Shown here: positions 46,843-55,500 of the stretch, piece by piece
Position numbering within the stretch: position 1 is the stretch's first letter
Layout: each line of letters opens with the position of its first letter
Source: Bryobacterales bacterium
Lineage (GTDB): Bacteria > Acidobacteriota > Terriglobia > Bryobacterales > Bryobacteraceae
Reading direction: 5' to 3'
NCBI GenBank assembly: GCA_003170915.1
Contig: PMYB01000053.1
Coordinates: 87,921 to 151,920, forward strand
DNA length: 64,000 nucleotides
Program-made: the position numbers and the translations under genes
Notes under the pieces: generated by a model
Told to the model about the DNA's origin: nothing
What the model saw: only the letters and a program-made list of their open reading frames with translations
Database searches by the model: none

Positions 46843-47787
46843 CTATAACCGCTCGGTGAGGGTGAGGGGCGCTCGCAGGCGGAAGCTGATGCGCGTTTCC
46901 GAGGGGAGCGTGGCGGGCTTTCCACGGGTCAGCATGACATCGCCGGCGCCTGCACCGCCGCCTACGCCGGCGCCGATGGCCGCGCCTTTACCACCGCCAG
47001 CCGCAGCGCCAATTGCCGCGCCAATAACGGCTCCGACTGCCACCTTTTCAACATCTCCGCCGCGGTCTGGCTCGGCGTGCCGTTCGAAGCTGTCGGTCCG
47101 GATGGCCACGTTCTGCCCGTCGGAGGTGTGCAGGCGTGTCAATTCCACGGCGATTTCCGCGACCCCCTTCACCTTGCCGCCGGGGTCGGAGGCCACCACG
47201 CGGCCCTCCACCCGCGCGCCGCGCTCGGCGATCACAAAGCCATCCACCACCAACTCTTTGTCGAGGGTTGCGAGGAAGGCGTCGCCGGGCGCGTTGCGCT
47301 CCGAGGAGAGGCCGTCAACAAGGCGCACCGGCAACAGCATTCCGGCGTTCAGCGTGACCTTGTGCGGTTCGGGCGGAGGCGGAGTCGCGTTCTCCGGTTC
47401 GACGCGTACGGGTGGAACTGGCTGAGCTGGCGGCGCCGGGGCTTCCTTGAAAGGCTCGACGGCGGGAGCGGCCACCGGCGGCGCGACCACCGGGGCCGGT
47501 TCATACTGCGCGACGGCCACGGGTTCGGGGTTGCCCGCCCACCGACGCACAAACGGCGAAGGACGCGCCCGGGCTTTGGGAGCAGCCGGCTCAGGTACGG
47601 ACGCGGGTGCTGGTGCGGGCGCGGGTGCTAACGCGGGCGCTGGTGCTGGCACGGGCGCAGGCGCCTGCGCCATCACGGCAGCGGCAGCGGGAGCCGGAAG
47701 GCGGGCGGGCCTCTGCACCACCTTCATGACCAGGGCGCCGCCAACAGCACCGGCCGCAACCAGAACAACGATTTGCAGCGACTTCAT
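46843..47787 (-). CDS. Membrane-anchored Pro/Ala-rich protein with C-terminal glycine zipper
   Basis: N-terminal TM, (PA)n stretch, GAVIGAAIGAAAGGGKGAAIGAGVGGGAGAG. Confidence 0.75.
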   Translation of the reverse strand: MKSLQIVVLVAAGAVGGALVMKVVQRPARLPAPAAAAVMAQAPAPVPAPAPALAPAPAPAPASVPEPAAPKARARPSPFVRRWAGNPEPVAVAQYEPAPVVAPPVAAPAVEPFKEAPAPPAQPVPPVRVEPENATPPPPEPHKVTLNAGMLLPVRLVDGLSSERNAPGDAFLATLDKELVVDGFVIAERGARVEGRVVASDPGGKVKGVAEIAVELTRLHTSDGQNVAIRTDSFERHAEPDRGGDVEKVAVGAVIGAAIGAAAGGGKGAAIGAGVGGGAGAGDVMLTRGKPATLPSETRISFRLRAPLTLTERL

Positions 47788-47868
47788 CCGTCATTCTCCC
47801 CAAACTAAAGTGACGGCCCGGCGCGCAGTTCCGTTTCCGGCTGGTAACCGTTAAGATTGGTGAAGGTT

Positions 47869-47896
47869 GGCAGGCCACAAGAAACGATGGCCTGCC
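47869..47896. repeat. REP-like hairpin GGCAGGCCA-loop-TGGCCTGCC
   Basis: Second copy of the 23639-23666 element, in inverted orientation. Confidence 0.75.
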
Positions 47897-47904
47897 CTAC
47901 GGCC

Positions 47905-48915
47905 ATGTATCCTTTCCCCGCCTGCTTATCGATGGGACCGGTGAAGATCGCTCCCGCCACGGTGCTGGCCCCCATGGCGGGCGTGACCGACACGGTTTTC
48001 CGGCGGTTCATACGCAATCTGGGCGGGTGCGGGCTGATCGTGACCGAATTCACCAGCTCCCACGGCGTGAGTGCTTCGCTCGGCGCCCGGAAGCCGACCA
48101 GGACGCTGAAGTACCTGGCTTTCGATCCCGAGGAGCACCCCATTTCGGCGCAGCTTTTCGGCGCCGATCCGGCCGTCATGTCGGATGCCGCGCGCGTCTG
48201 CGAGGACCTGGGGTTCGACATCCTCGATATCAACTTCGGCTGCCCGGTCAACAAGGTGGTGAAATGCAACGGCGGATCGGCGTTGCTGCGCGACTTGCCT
48301 CTGGTGGAGCGCCTGCTGCGCGAGGTGCGGAAAGCCGTCGCGATTCCGTTCACCATGAAGTATCGCGCCGGTTGGAACGATGAGGAGCTGGTCGCCGTGC
48401 GGATGGCGAAGCTGGCGGAGGAGTGCGGCTTGCAGGCCGTGGCGCTGCATCCGCGCACGCGGGAGCAGGGCTTTGCGGGAAAGGCCGACTGGCGGCGCAT
48501 TGCGGAGGTGAAGGCGGCGGTCAAAATTCCGGTGATCGGCAACGGCGATGTGTTCACCCCGGAAGACGCCGTCCGCATGGTGCGCGAGACCAACTGCGAC
48601 GCCGTCATGATTGGGCGCGCGGCGTCCGCGAATCCATGGATCTTTCGGCAGATCGCGCAGTATCTGGAGACCGGCGCGTACCACCAGCCCAGCGAGCACG
48701 ACCGCTACGACATCATGCGGCGGTATTACGCCATGCTGATGGAACGCAACGAGAAGGACACGGTGGGTAAGATGAAACAGTTCGCCACCTATTTCACGCA
48801 CGGCGTGCGGCACGGCGCGCAGCTTCGCGCGTCGATACACCGGGCACAGGAGGCGTCCGCCATCGTCGGATTGGTGGACGAGTTCTTCCTGGAAGAGCCG
48901 GCGGCGGCGCTGTGA
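47905..48915 (+). CDS. dusB: tRNA-dihydrouridine synthase (DusB-like)
   Basis: VLAPMAGVTDTVFRR; DINFGCPVNKVVKCNGGSALLRD; start uncertain (47905 or 47932). Confidence 0.92.
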   Translation: MYPFPACLSMGPVKIAPATVLAPMAGVTDTVFRRFIRNLGGCGLIVTEFTSSHGVSASLGARKPTRTLKYLAFDPEEHPISAQLFGADPAVMSDAARVCEDLGFDILDINFGCPVNKVVKCNGGSALLRDLPLVERLLREVRKAVAIPFTMKYRAGWNDEELVAVRMAKLAEECGLQAVALHPRTREQGFAGKADWRRIAEVKAAVKIPVIGNGDVFTPEDAVRMVRETNCDAVMIGRAASANPWIFRQIAQYLETGAYHQPSEHDRYDIMRRYYAMLMERNEKDTVGKMKQFATYFTHGVRHGAQLRASIHRAQEASAIVGLVDEFFLEEPAAAL

Positions 48916-49367
48916 AAAACATTCGGCTCATCACCGATGGCTCGTGCCTGGGAAATCCCGGCCGCGGCGGCTGGGCAGCTATCCTGCGCTACGACCACCT
49001 CAAGAAGGAGATGTGGGGATCGTCGCCGCACACCACCAATAACCGCATGGAGCTGACCGCGGCCATCGAAGGGCTGCGGGCGCTGCGCGAGGATTGCGAG
49101 GTGGAAGTGGTCACCGATTCCGAGTATGTGAAGAACGGGATCACCATCTGGATTCACGCATGGAAGCGCAAGAACTGGATGACTGCCGCCAAGAAGCCGG
49201 TGGTGAACCAGGACCTCTGGCAGGAGCTCGACGAGCTGGCGGCGCGTCACAAGACCACCTGGACCTGGACCAAGGGTCACGCGTCCCACGCGGACAACAA
49301 CCGCTGCGACGACCTGGCTACACGCGCGGCGAAAGAGCAGTCGAGCGGGACGAAACCATCGCCATGA
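48912..49367 (+). CDS. rnhA: Ribonuclease HI
   Basis: LITDGSCLGNPGRGGWAAILRY; NNRMELTAAIEGL; TDSEYVKNGI. Confidence 0.94.
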   Translation: MKNIRLITDGSCLGNPGRGGWAAILRYDHLKKEMWGSSPHTTNNRMELTAAIEGLRALREDCEVEVVTDSEYVKNGITIWIHAWKRKNWMTAAKKPVVNQDLWQELDELAARHKTTWTWTKGHASHADNNRCDDLATRAAKEQSSGTKPSP

Positions 49368-50581
49368 AACGCTCCGGATTTGCCGACTTGCCTCTGCATG
49401 GCGGCCACGTGCCCGCCTGGCTGGCCGAGCGCATGACCAAGCTGGGCACGGCGATCGCGGAGAGCATTCTCTACCACTACGGCCCCTCGGAGCTGCTTAG
49501 CCGGCTCAGCGACCCGTTCTGGTTTCAGGCGCTCGGCTGCGTCATGGGGATGGACTGGCACTCGTCGGGAATCACCACGTCGGTGCTGGGCGCTTTGAAG
49601 CGCGGATTGAACCCACGCGCGGGCGAGTTGGGCATCTATGTGTGCGGTGGACGAGGGCGGCATTCGCGCAACACCCCGGATGAACTGCGCGCAGTGGCCG
49701 ACACCCACAGCCTGGATGGCGAAGCCCTGGTGCGAGCCAGCCGGCTCACGGCGAAGATCGACAACAACGCCATCGCGGACGGCTTTCAGATCTACCTGCA
49801 CACGTTCGTCGTCACGGCGGCGGGAGAGTGGGCCGTAGTCCAACAGGGCATGAACGAGCGAAGCGGGCTGGCGCGCCGCTATCACTGGCATTCGCCGGCG
49901 GTTCGCGATTTCACCTCGCAGCCTCATACCGCGATTGTGGGCGAGCACCAGGGCACCATCATGAACCTGGTGGACACCCAGGCGGAGCCGGCGCAACGGG
50001 CGATGCTGGAGATTGTCCGCGAGCAGCCCGACGCAACTCTGGGAGAGTTGCGAAAACTGGTGGCTCCGGCGCACCACGATGTGCGCGCCGCGGACGTGGA
50101 CCTGAAGCGCCTGGGCGCGGTGCTGGCCACCGCTTACGAGCGGGAGTTCCGGGATTTCGCTTCGCTTCTGCTGCTGGAGAACCTCGGCCCGCGCACGCTT
50201 CAAGCGCTCGCGCTGATTGCCGAAGTGGTTCACGGAACGGCGACGCGGTTCTCGGACCCGGCGCGATTCTCATTCGCGTTGGGAGGCAAGGACCGGCATC
50301 CATTTCCGGTGCCGCTCAAGACCTATGACGAATCCATCTCGGTACTGCGCCGGTCGCTGGACGCGGCCAAGGTGGGCGATACCGAGAAGCTCGGCGGATT
50401 TGCCCGGCTCGACCGCTTCGTGCGGGCGGTGGAGCAAAACTGCGCGACCGAAGTGGATTTCGCGGGGGTTGTGGCGCATGAGAACGCCATTTCACGGGAA
50501 CTGGGCGGGAGAAGTGTGTTCGACGATCGAAAGCCGCGGCGCGGTGGGACGCCGGAGCCGCGGCAGATGACGTTATTTTGA
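49364..50581 (+). CDS. DUF763 family protein
   Basis: MKRSGFADLPLHGGHVPAWLAERMTKLGTAIAESILYHYGPSELLSRLSDPFWFQALGCVMGMDWHSSGITTSVLGALKRGLN. Confidence 0.9.
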   Translation: MKRSGFADLPLHGGHVPAWLAERMTKLGTAIAESILYHYGPSELLSRLSDPFWFQALGCVMGMDWHSSGITTSVLGALKRGLNPRAGELGIYVCGGRGRHSRNTPDELRAVADTHSLDGEALVRASRLTAKIDNNAIADGFQIYLHTFVVTAAGEWAVVQQGMNERSGLARRYHWHSPAVRDFTSQPHTAIVGEHQGTIMNLVDTQAEPAQRAMLEIVREQPDATLGELRKLVAPAHHDVRAADVDLKRLGAVLATAYEREFRDFASLLLLENLGPRTLQALALIAEVVHGTATRFSDPARFSFALGGKDRHPFPVPLKTYDESISVLRRSLDAAKVGDTEKLGGFARLDRFVRAVEQNCATEVDFAGVVAHENAISRELGGRSVFDDRKPRRGGTPEPRQMTLF

Positions 50582-50688
50582 GGTTAGGCGTTAAGATAAG
50601 ACCGGTAGATCGCCGTCTCTGGACCGCCAGCCGTCACAAGTACAGGACGGGGACGGTACGTCCACTTGAACTGATGTAGACTCGGATT

Positions 50689-50916
50689 ATGAAGCCAGCG
50701 CACCGTTTGACCGCGATCATTGAACGTGAGGACGACGGTTTCGTGGCGTTGTGCCCGGAGCTCGATATTGCGAGCGAGGGCGGATCGATTGAAGAAGCGC
50801 GAGTCAACCTGATCGAGGCGCTCACGCTGTTCTTCGAATCAGCCGCGCCTTCCGAAGTCGGCCGCCGCCTTCACGACGAGGTTTTTGTCACCCAGGTTGA
50901 GGTGCCGGTTGGGTAG
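50689..50916 (+). CDS. HicB-family antitoxin
   Basis: LTAIIEREDDGFVALCPELDIASEGGSIEEARVNLIEALTLFFE. Confidence 0.9.
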   Translation: MKPAHRLTAIIEREDDGFVALCPELDIASEGGSIEEARVNLIEALTLFFESAAPSEVGRRLHDEVFVTQVEVPVG

Positions 50917-51136
50917 ACTCCGGGTTCTTTCGGGGTCGGAGGTTTGTCGGATTCTCGAACAGCACGGATTCGTCGCAGTCCGCCAGCAAGGCAGCCATCG
51001 GATCATGCAAAAGAGGATTGAGACAACGACAATCACCGTTCCTGTTCCTCTTCACGATCCGGTCCGACGCGGGACCCTGCGGAGCATCGTTCGGCAATCG
51101 GAGCTCCCGAGATCGTTATTTGAAACCGAAAACTAG
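50909..51136 (+). CDS. HicA-family toxin
   Basis: GRLRVLSGSEVCRILEQHGFVAVRQQGSHRIMQKRIETTTITVPVPLHDPVRRGTLRSIVRQSEL; TTG start overlapping the HicB stop. Confidence 0.9.
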   Translation: MGRLRVLSGSEVCRILEQHGFVAVRQQGSHRIMQKRIETTTITVPVPLHDPVRRGTLRSIVRQSELPRSLFETEN

Positions 51137-51329
51137 GCAGACATTCCCGAGACCAAGTTGCGGTTTGGCGACAAACCAACCGAGTGCTTTCCGTGAGGGG
51201 TGTTCCACGGTAGTACCTGCGCCACTCTTCCGGCTACTCAAGCTCCGCAGTTCGACCCCGTTCCGGCGAGCGCAAGAACCTCGTTGCTGAATGAACTCCC
51301 GCACCGCGCCAAGCCGGCAGAACTGACTA

Positions 51330-51640
51330 CATCTGGTGTGATGCAGTCACGAACACGGTGCAGTCTGACCGCCGTTGAGTCCGGACACATCGTGGCGGGC
51401 ACAAGATCTTTCCGCTCCAGAAAGAAGCGGCATCGCAGTACCACCGTTCGGTTGAATGCCAGGTGGGGCTCGGGGCAGTACCAGCCGATGAACTCCTCGG
51501 TAGCATGTCCGTACGATTTTTAGGAACTCGGCGCCGCCAGCGAGTCCAGAACTGCATTCTTCGACTGCTCAAGGTCGGGCATGCTAGGTACTGTCTTGGG
51601 CTTCGAGAGCTTCGTCGCTTTATGTCGATGTGCCATAAGG
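51330..51640 (-). pseudogene. Degraded phage-type integrase (SAM-like N-terminal domain)
   Basis: DLEQSKNAVLDSLAAPSS(stop)..SYGHATEEFIGWYCPEPHLAFNRTVVLRCRFFLERKDLVPATM...STAVRLHRV across stops/frames. Confidence 0.65.
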
Positions 51641-51812
51641 GCGGCCTCCGCAGCCTTGGGTTCAGTGTGTCGTGGGGACCTGCCGATCAAGATGACACAG
51701 CCCGACTTCCGGACCCTTCGCGGGACCTGGTCACCTGCTGGCGCGATCATACCGCCGCGACGATTCTTGCGGACAGCTTAGCTTACGGATACGCTGTTGC
51801 ATTATTATTGAG

Positions 51813-52898
51813 GTGGAGTTGATCGCACATATGGAAACATCTCAAGGCAAATCTCTCCCGGATCTTCGTTGGGTGCCGCTTGAAGGCACGTGGGAAAAAG
51901 ACGGTGAGGATGCACTGGTTTATGTCGGCGGTGAATATGCCCCCCCAGTTTCACCGGCCACCTCGCCAGCCACGGTCGAGGAATCAAAGGAGCCAAGGCC
52001 AAAACTCGTATGGTTCGGGACAGCTCTCTTTGACCAACATTTCAAAGATGGCCGAATTAGGATGCAGGTCGAGTTTAGTAAAGTCGACCATCGATCCATA
52101 GCCGCGATCATGATTCAGTACGACCCTGGGACCAAGGACATGCTCGTTTTTGGCGTCTCGGGAGGGGGATTGAAATTCGAACCGGGAGTCTCAGGCTACT
52201 TCTTCAAGCTGATGCGATGGGCTTCGCCACGGGACCAGACTCAGAGCCAGCAAGGCGGTTCTGCGCCACCCAAAGTGTGGACTCCGCTTTTTGAAGTGGG
52301 TCTTGGCGTTAATCTTAGGGCCGATCGACCATATGACCTTGAGGTGCTTGTCCGTGGGGCCGTCGTCACCCTTTACGTGGACGGAGTTGAAATTGGAAAA
52401 CACACCCTCGCCATTCCGTCCCTTCCCGGCAACCCCTGGGGCATTTTTTGCGGCAGTCATAGTAAGGTTCATTTCCGCAAAATCTCCTTCAACCAAGCCG
52501 TTCCGAAGGCTTTCGTTGTGATGCAGTTTGAACCGCCGGAGTACGAAGCGCTGTTTCAGGATGTCATCGAGCCTGTTTGCAGATCTGAGGGTCTCAAAGC
52601 ATATCGCGCCGATTCCACTTACCTACCGGGCTTGGTGATCGAGGACATCAAAAGGCAAATTGCCGAATCTCGTGTCGTTATCGCGGAGATCACACCTTCC
52701 AACCCAAACGTCTATTACGAGGTTGGCTACGCGGACGCTCTTAACAAGCCTCTAATTCTAATCGCTGACCGGGAGGAAGGCCTGAAACCCTTTGATGTCC
52801 GGGCATACAGAACTATCTTTTATGAGAACAGCATCGGCGGCAAGAACAGAATAGAGAACGACCTCAGAGCGTATCTAAAAGGCATCATGGACAGATAA
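51813..52898 (+). CDS. ConA-like/DUF1080-type jelly-roll domain fused to nucleoside deoxyribosyltransferase/TIR-like domain
   Basis: N-terminal LVWFGTALFDQHFKDGRIRMQVEF...VTLYVDGVEIGKHTL...WGIFCGSHSKVHFRKISF; C-terminal AFVVMQFEPPEYEALFQDVIEPVCRSEGLKAYRAD...VIAEITPSNPNVYYEVGYADALNKPLILIAD. Confidence 0.78.
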   Translation: MELIAHMETSQGKSLPDLRWVPLEGTWEKDGEDALVYVGGEYAPPVSPATSPATVEESKEPRPKLVWFGTALFDQHFKDGRIRMQVEFSKVDHRSIAAIMIQYDPGTKDMLVFGVSGGGLKFEPGVSGYFFKLMRWASPRDQTQSQQGGSAPPKVWTPLFEVGLGVNLRADRPYDLEVLVRGAVVTLYVDGVEIGKHTLAIPSLPGNPWGIFCGSHSKVHFRKISFNQAVPKAFVVMQFEPPEYEALFQDVIEPVCRSEGLKAYRADSTYLPGLVIEDIKRQIAESRVVIAEITPSNPNVYYEVGYADALNKPLILIADREEGLKPFDVRAYRTIFYENSIGGKNRIENDLRAYLKGIMDR

Positions 52899-53069
52899 CG
52901 CACGGCCCAGTCCGGGTCTGGAAAACTACTCTCCAATCAGAGAGCGTGCGAAAATGCTTGTCGAGAGGTTATTTGAACGCCCTTTGCCTGGTCCTGGGGT
53001 CCCCTCCGGTTACGGTGCCCTCGTCCTCCCGACCGCCGGATACGCTGGTCTCGTCGCGTCAAGAGGTTT

Positions 53070-53552
53070 CTACGCCCGCCGGCCGGGCGTCCGGGCGTGG
53101 CGCGCCAGATAGGTGGTCCACCAGAGCTCCTGGCCGGGGGCGTCGAAGACTTCGGCCCAATCTTTGCGGAACTCCTGGGCCTTGACGGCGGCGCGCTCTT
53201 CCAGGAAGTTCAGGACGCGGGCGCGTTGCGGCGAGGCGGAGCTCATGGATTTGGAGAGCAGCCGGCCGGCGGCGGCGCTGTCGTTCACCTCTCCCAGCGA
53301 CTGTTGAATGCGGTGCAAGGCGGCCAGGCGCGTCTCCAGGCCGGGACCGTAGCACGGACGGAACAACTCGAGCGTGTAGCGCAGGCGCTTGGTGAGAAGC
53401 CGGACCCGGTGCAGCTTGACGGCAGACGGATCGGCGGCGAGCAGCGCGCGGACCCGCGCGAAATAACTGGCGGCGAGATGCGGAAGCTCGCGGCGGGCAT
53501 TGGCGGGGGCGCCGGCTCGCTCATCCCACGCAACTTGATGCAGCTTGCTCAT
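53070..53552 (-). CDS. CHAD-domain protein (C-terminal half type)
   Basis: VKLHRVRLLTKRLRYTLELFRPCYGPGLETRLAALHRIQQSLGEVNDSAAA. Confidence 0.82.
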   Translation of the reverse strand: MSKLHQVAWDERAGAPANARRELPHLAASYFARVRALLAADPSAVKLHRVRLLTKRLRYTLELFRPCYGPGLETRLAALHRIQQSLGEVNDSAAAGRLLSKSMSSASPQRARVLNFLEERAAVKAQEFRKDWAEVFDAPGQELWWTTYLARHARTPGRRA

Positions 53553-53956
53553 GCGCTCAGCTCCAGCCGGCTTCGCCACTTTCGTGAGAAACTCCGGCCC
53601 TTCCAGCGGCGGATTTCAAGGAGAAGCTCACGGCTCGTCTTGCGGCGCTCACCCGCCAGCCGCGTAGCGATGGCGGCGCGCGCGGAAATGCCGGCCTCGG
53701 CCAGCAGTTGGAGAGCGATATCGCGGTCGCGCACCCGGCCGGCAGCTTCCATCAGTTCCGCGAGTTGATGCCTGACCTTCTTCCACGAGTCGCCGGGGAA
53801 GAACGCGGCGAAGACGCGCAGGCAGCGGCTCAAGCGGCGGATGGCGACGCGCAGGTCGTGGATGGAATCGGCGTCGCCGTCGCGGGCGGTGCGGTTCAAT
53901 TGGTAGGCGAGGCGCCGCAGCAGAATCGCAGTTTGCAATCGCGCGTAATCCCGCAT
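53549..53956 (-). CDS. CHAD-domain protein (N-terminal half type)
   Basis: DSIHDLRVAIRRLSRCLRVFAAFFPGDSWKKVRHQLAELMEAAGRVRDRDIALQLL; ATGA overlap with the next gene. Confidence 0.82.
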   Translation of the reverse strand: MRDYARLQTAILLRRLAYQLNRTARDGDADSIHDLRVAIRRLSRCLRVFAAFFPGDSWKKVRHQLAELMEAAGRVRDRDIALQLLAEAGISARAAIATRLAGERRKTSRELLLEIRRWKGRSFSRKWRSRLELSA

Positions 53957-53958
53957 AG

Positions 53959-55491
53959 TCAATCTCGCGCCCTGGTCACGGAAATCGTCCGGTTGTAGAC
54001 TTGCTGGAAAACTTCGCCGGCGCGCTCGGCGCCCCATTGCGCCAGGTCGATATCGCCGCGGGAGCCGATCTGAAGCAGCACTTGGCCGTCGCGCAAGCGG
54101 CATTCCACATCGCGGACGCGCTGCTCGCGGCTGCGATCGAGGTTGTCGGCGATCCGCAGAATGGGGATCATCATCAGCAGCATACGCCTTTCTTCCGCCG
54201 AAAGCGACAGGTACGCCTGGTGCATCGGGTCGGGAAGGGACTTGCGGTGATAGCGGCACAGGCCCGCGATGAGGAGCCGCTCGCGCTCGGTGAAGCCGGC
54301 CATGTCGGAGTTGGCGACCACATAATAGGAATGCTTGTGGTGGCCGGTGTTGCTGACGAAATGTCCCACGTCGTGCAGGTAGGCGGCGGCTTCCAGGAGC
54401 TTGCCGCAGCCGGGCGGCATTTGGTGCAGGGGCTGGAGCGCGGTGAACAGCAGGTTGGAGATATTGGCGACCTTGCGGGCGTGGTCCACGGAGACGCCGT
54501 AGCGCCGGCCCATGTCCACCACCTCGCGGCGCTGATCGCGGCTGAGGCGGGAAAGCTCGGCGCCTACGTTGCGGACAGCCAGGTCGGCGATGATGCCATC
54601 GCGGACGCCGGCGCGGGAGTAGTAGACCGCCGGCAGGTGGAATTCCTGCAGGAACTCGAGTAGGACGGCCACGCCCGGAACGATGATCTCGGCGCGGCGC
54701 GGCCCGATGCCCGTGATTTTGCGCCGGCCGGCGAGATTTCGCTCCGCCAGCTTGAGGTAGAGTTTGCGCACTTGCGCGGCGGGGACGCGCAGGCGGTCGA
54801 TCTGGTCGCGTTTCGAGCGCGGCACGCGGGCCACGGCGCTGGCCACGGCGGAAGCGGTGGCGGAGGTGGCGATGGCGCGGTCCCAGCCCGGGTGGCCGAG
54901 ATGGCGCACGGCGGCATCCAGCTTGGTCTGAATGTACTCGCGCATCTGGTGCAATTGGAGCGGGGCGGGCGGGTCGTCCTTCAGAAAAATCTCGCGCAGC
55001 CGGACGGCCCCCAGCGGTTTGGAGAACGATTCCCGCAGGCGGCCGGCTTCGGCGGCGATGATCTCGGCGCTGCCGCCGCCGATATCGATGATGAGGACGC
55101 GCCGCGCCGGTTGCGGCCAGTTGCTCTCGACGCCGAGGTGAATCAGGCGCGCTTCTTCGCGGCCGGAGATGATCTCGACGGGCGCGCCCACGGCTTCCGA
55201 CGCGCGCGCCAGAAAAGCCTTCTGGTTGCCGGTGTCGCGGATGGCGCTGGTGGCCACCGCGCGGACGCCCACCACGTCCAGCTTGCGGTAGATCCCAGCC
55301 ATGCGAGCGAGCACGGCGCAAGTGGCTTTCAGGGCTTCTTCGCCGACCGAGCCGGTGCGGAAAACGCTCTCACCCAGGCGCGTGACTTCGCGTTCCGAGG
55401 CGAGCACGCGGGCCGGCTGTCCCGGCACGACTTCGGCGGCCTCCATGCGGATGGAGTTGCTGCCGATGTCGATGGCGGCGTAGCGGGGCAT
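53959..55491 (-). CDS. Ppx/GppA family phosphatase with HD domain
   Basis: MPRYAAIDIGSNSIRMEAAE; IDIGGGSAEII; AAYLHDVGHFVSNTGHHKHSYY. Confidence 0.93.
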   Translation of the reverse strand: MPRYAAIDIGSNSIRMEAAEVVPGQPARVLASEREVTRLGESVFRTGSVGEEALKATCAVLARMAGIYRKLDVVGVRAVATSAIRDTGNQKAFLARASEAVGAPVEIISGREEARLIHLGVESNWPQPARRVLIIDIGGGSAEIIAAEAGRLRESFSKPLGAVRLREIFLKDDPPAPLQLHQMREYIQTKLDAAVRHLGHPGWDRAIATSATASAVASAVARVPRSKRDQIDRLRVPAAQVRKLYLKLAERNLAGRRKITGIGPRRAEIIVPGVAVLLEFLQEFHLPAVYYSRAGVRDGIIADLAVRNVGAELSRLSRDQRREVVDMGRRYGVSVDHARKVANISNLLFTALQPLHQMPPGCGKLLEAAAYLHDVGHFVSNTGHHKHSYYVVANSDMAGFTERERLLIAGLCRYHRKSLPDPMHQAYLSLSAEERRMLLMMIPILRIADNLDRSREQRVRDVECRLRDGQVLLQIGSRGDIDLAQWGAERAGEVFQQVYNRTISVTRARD

Positions 55492-55500
55492 GATTCAATG

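Noticed and set aside
53549-55321. 590-aa minus ORF overlapping Ppx/GppA in another frame
   Set aside because: Arg/Pro-rich out-of-frame reading; only its last ~135 codons (the CHAD ORF from 53956) are plausible.
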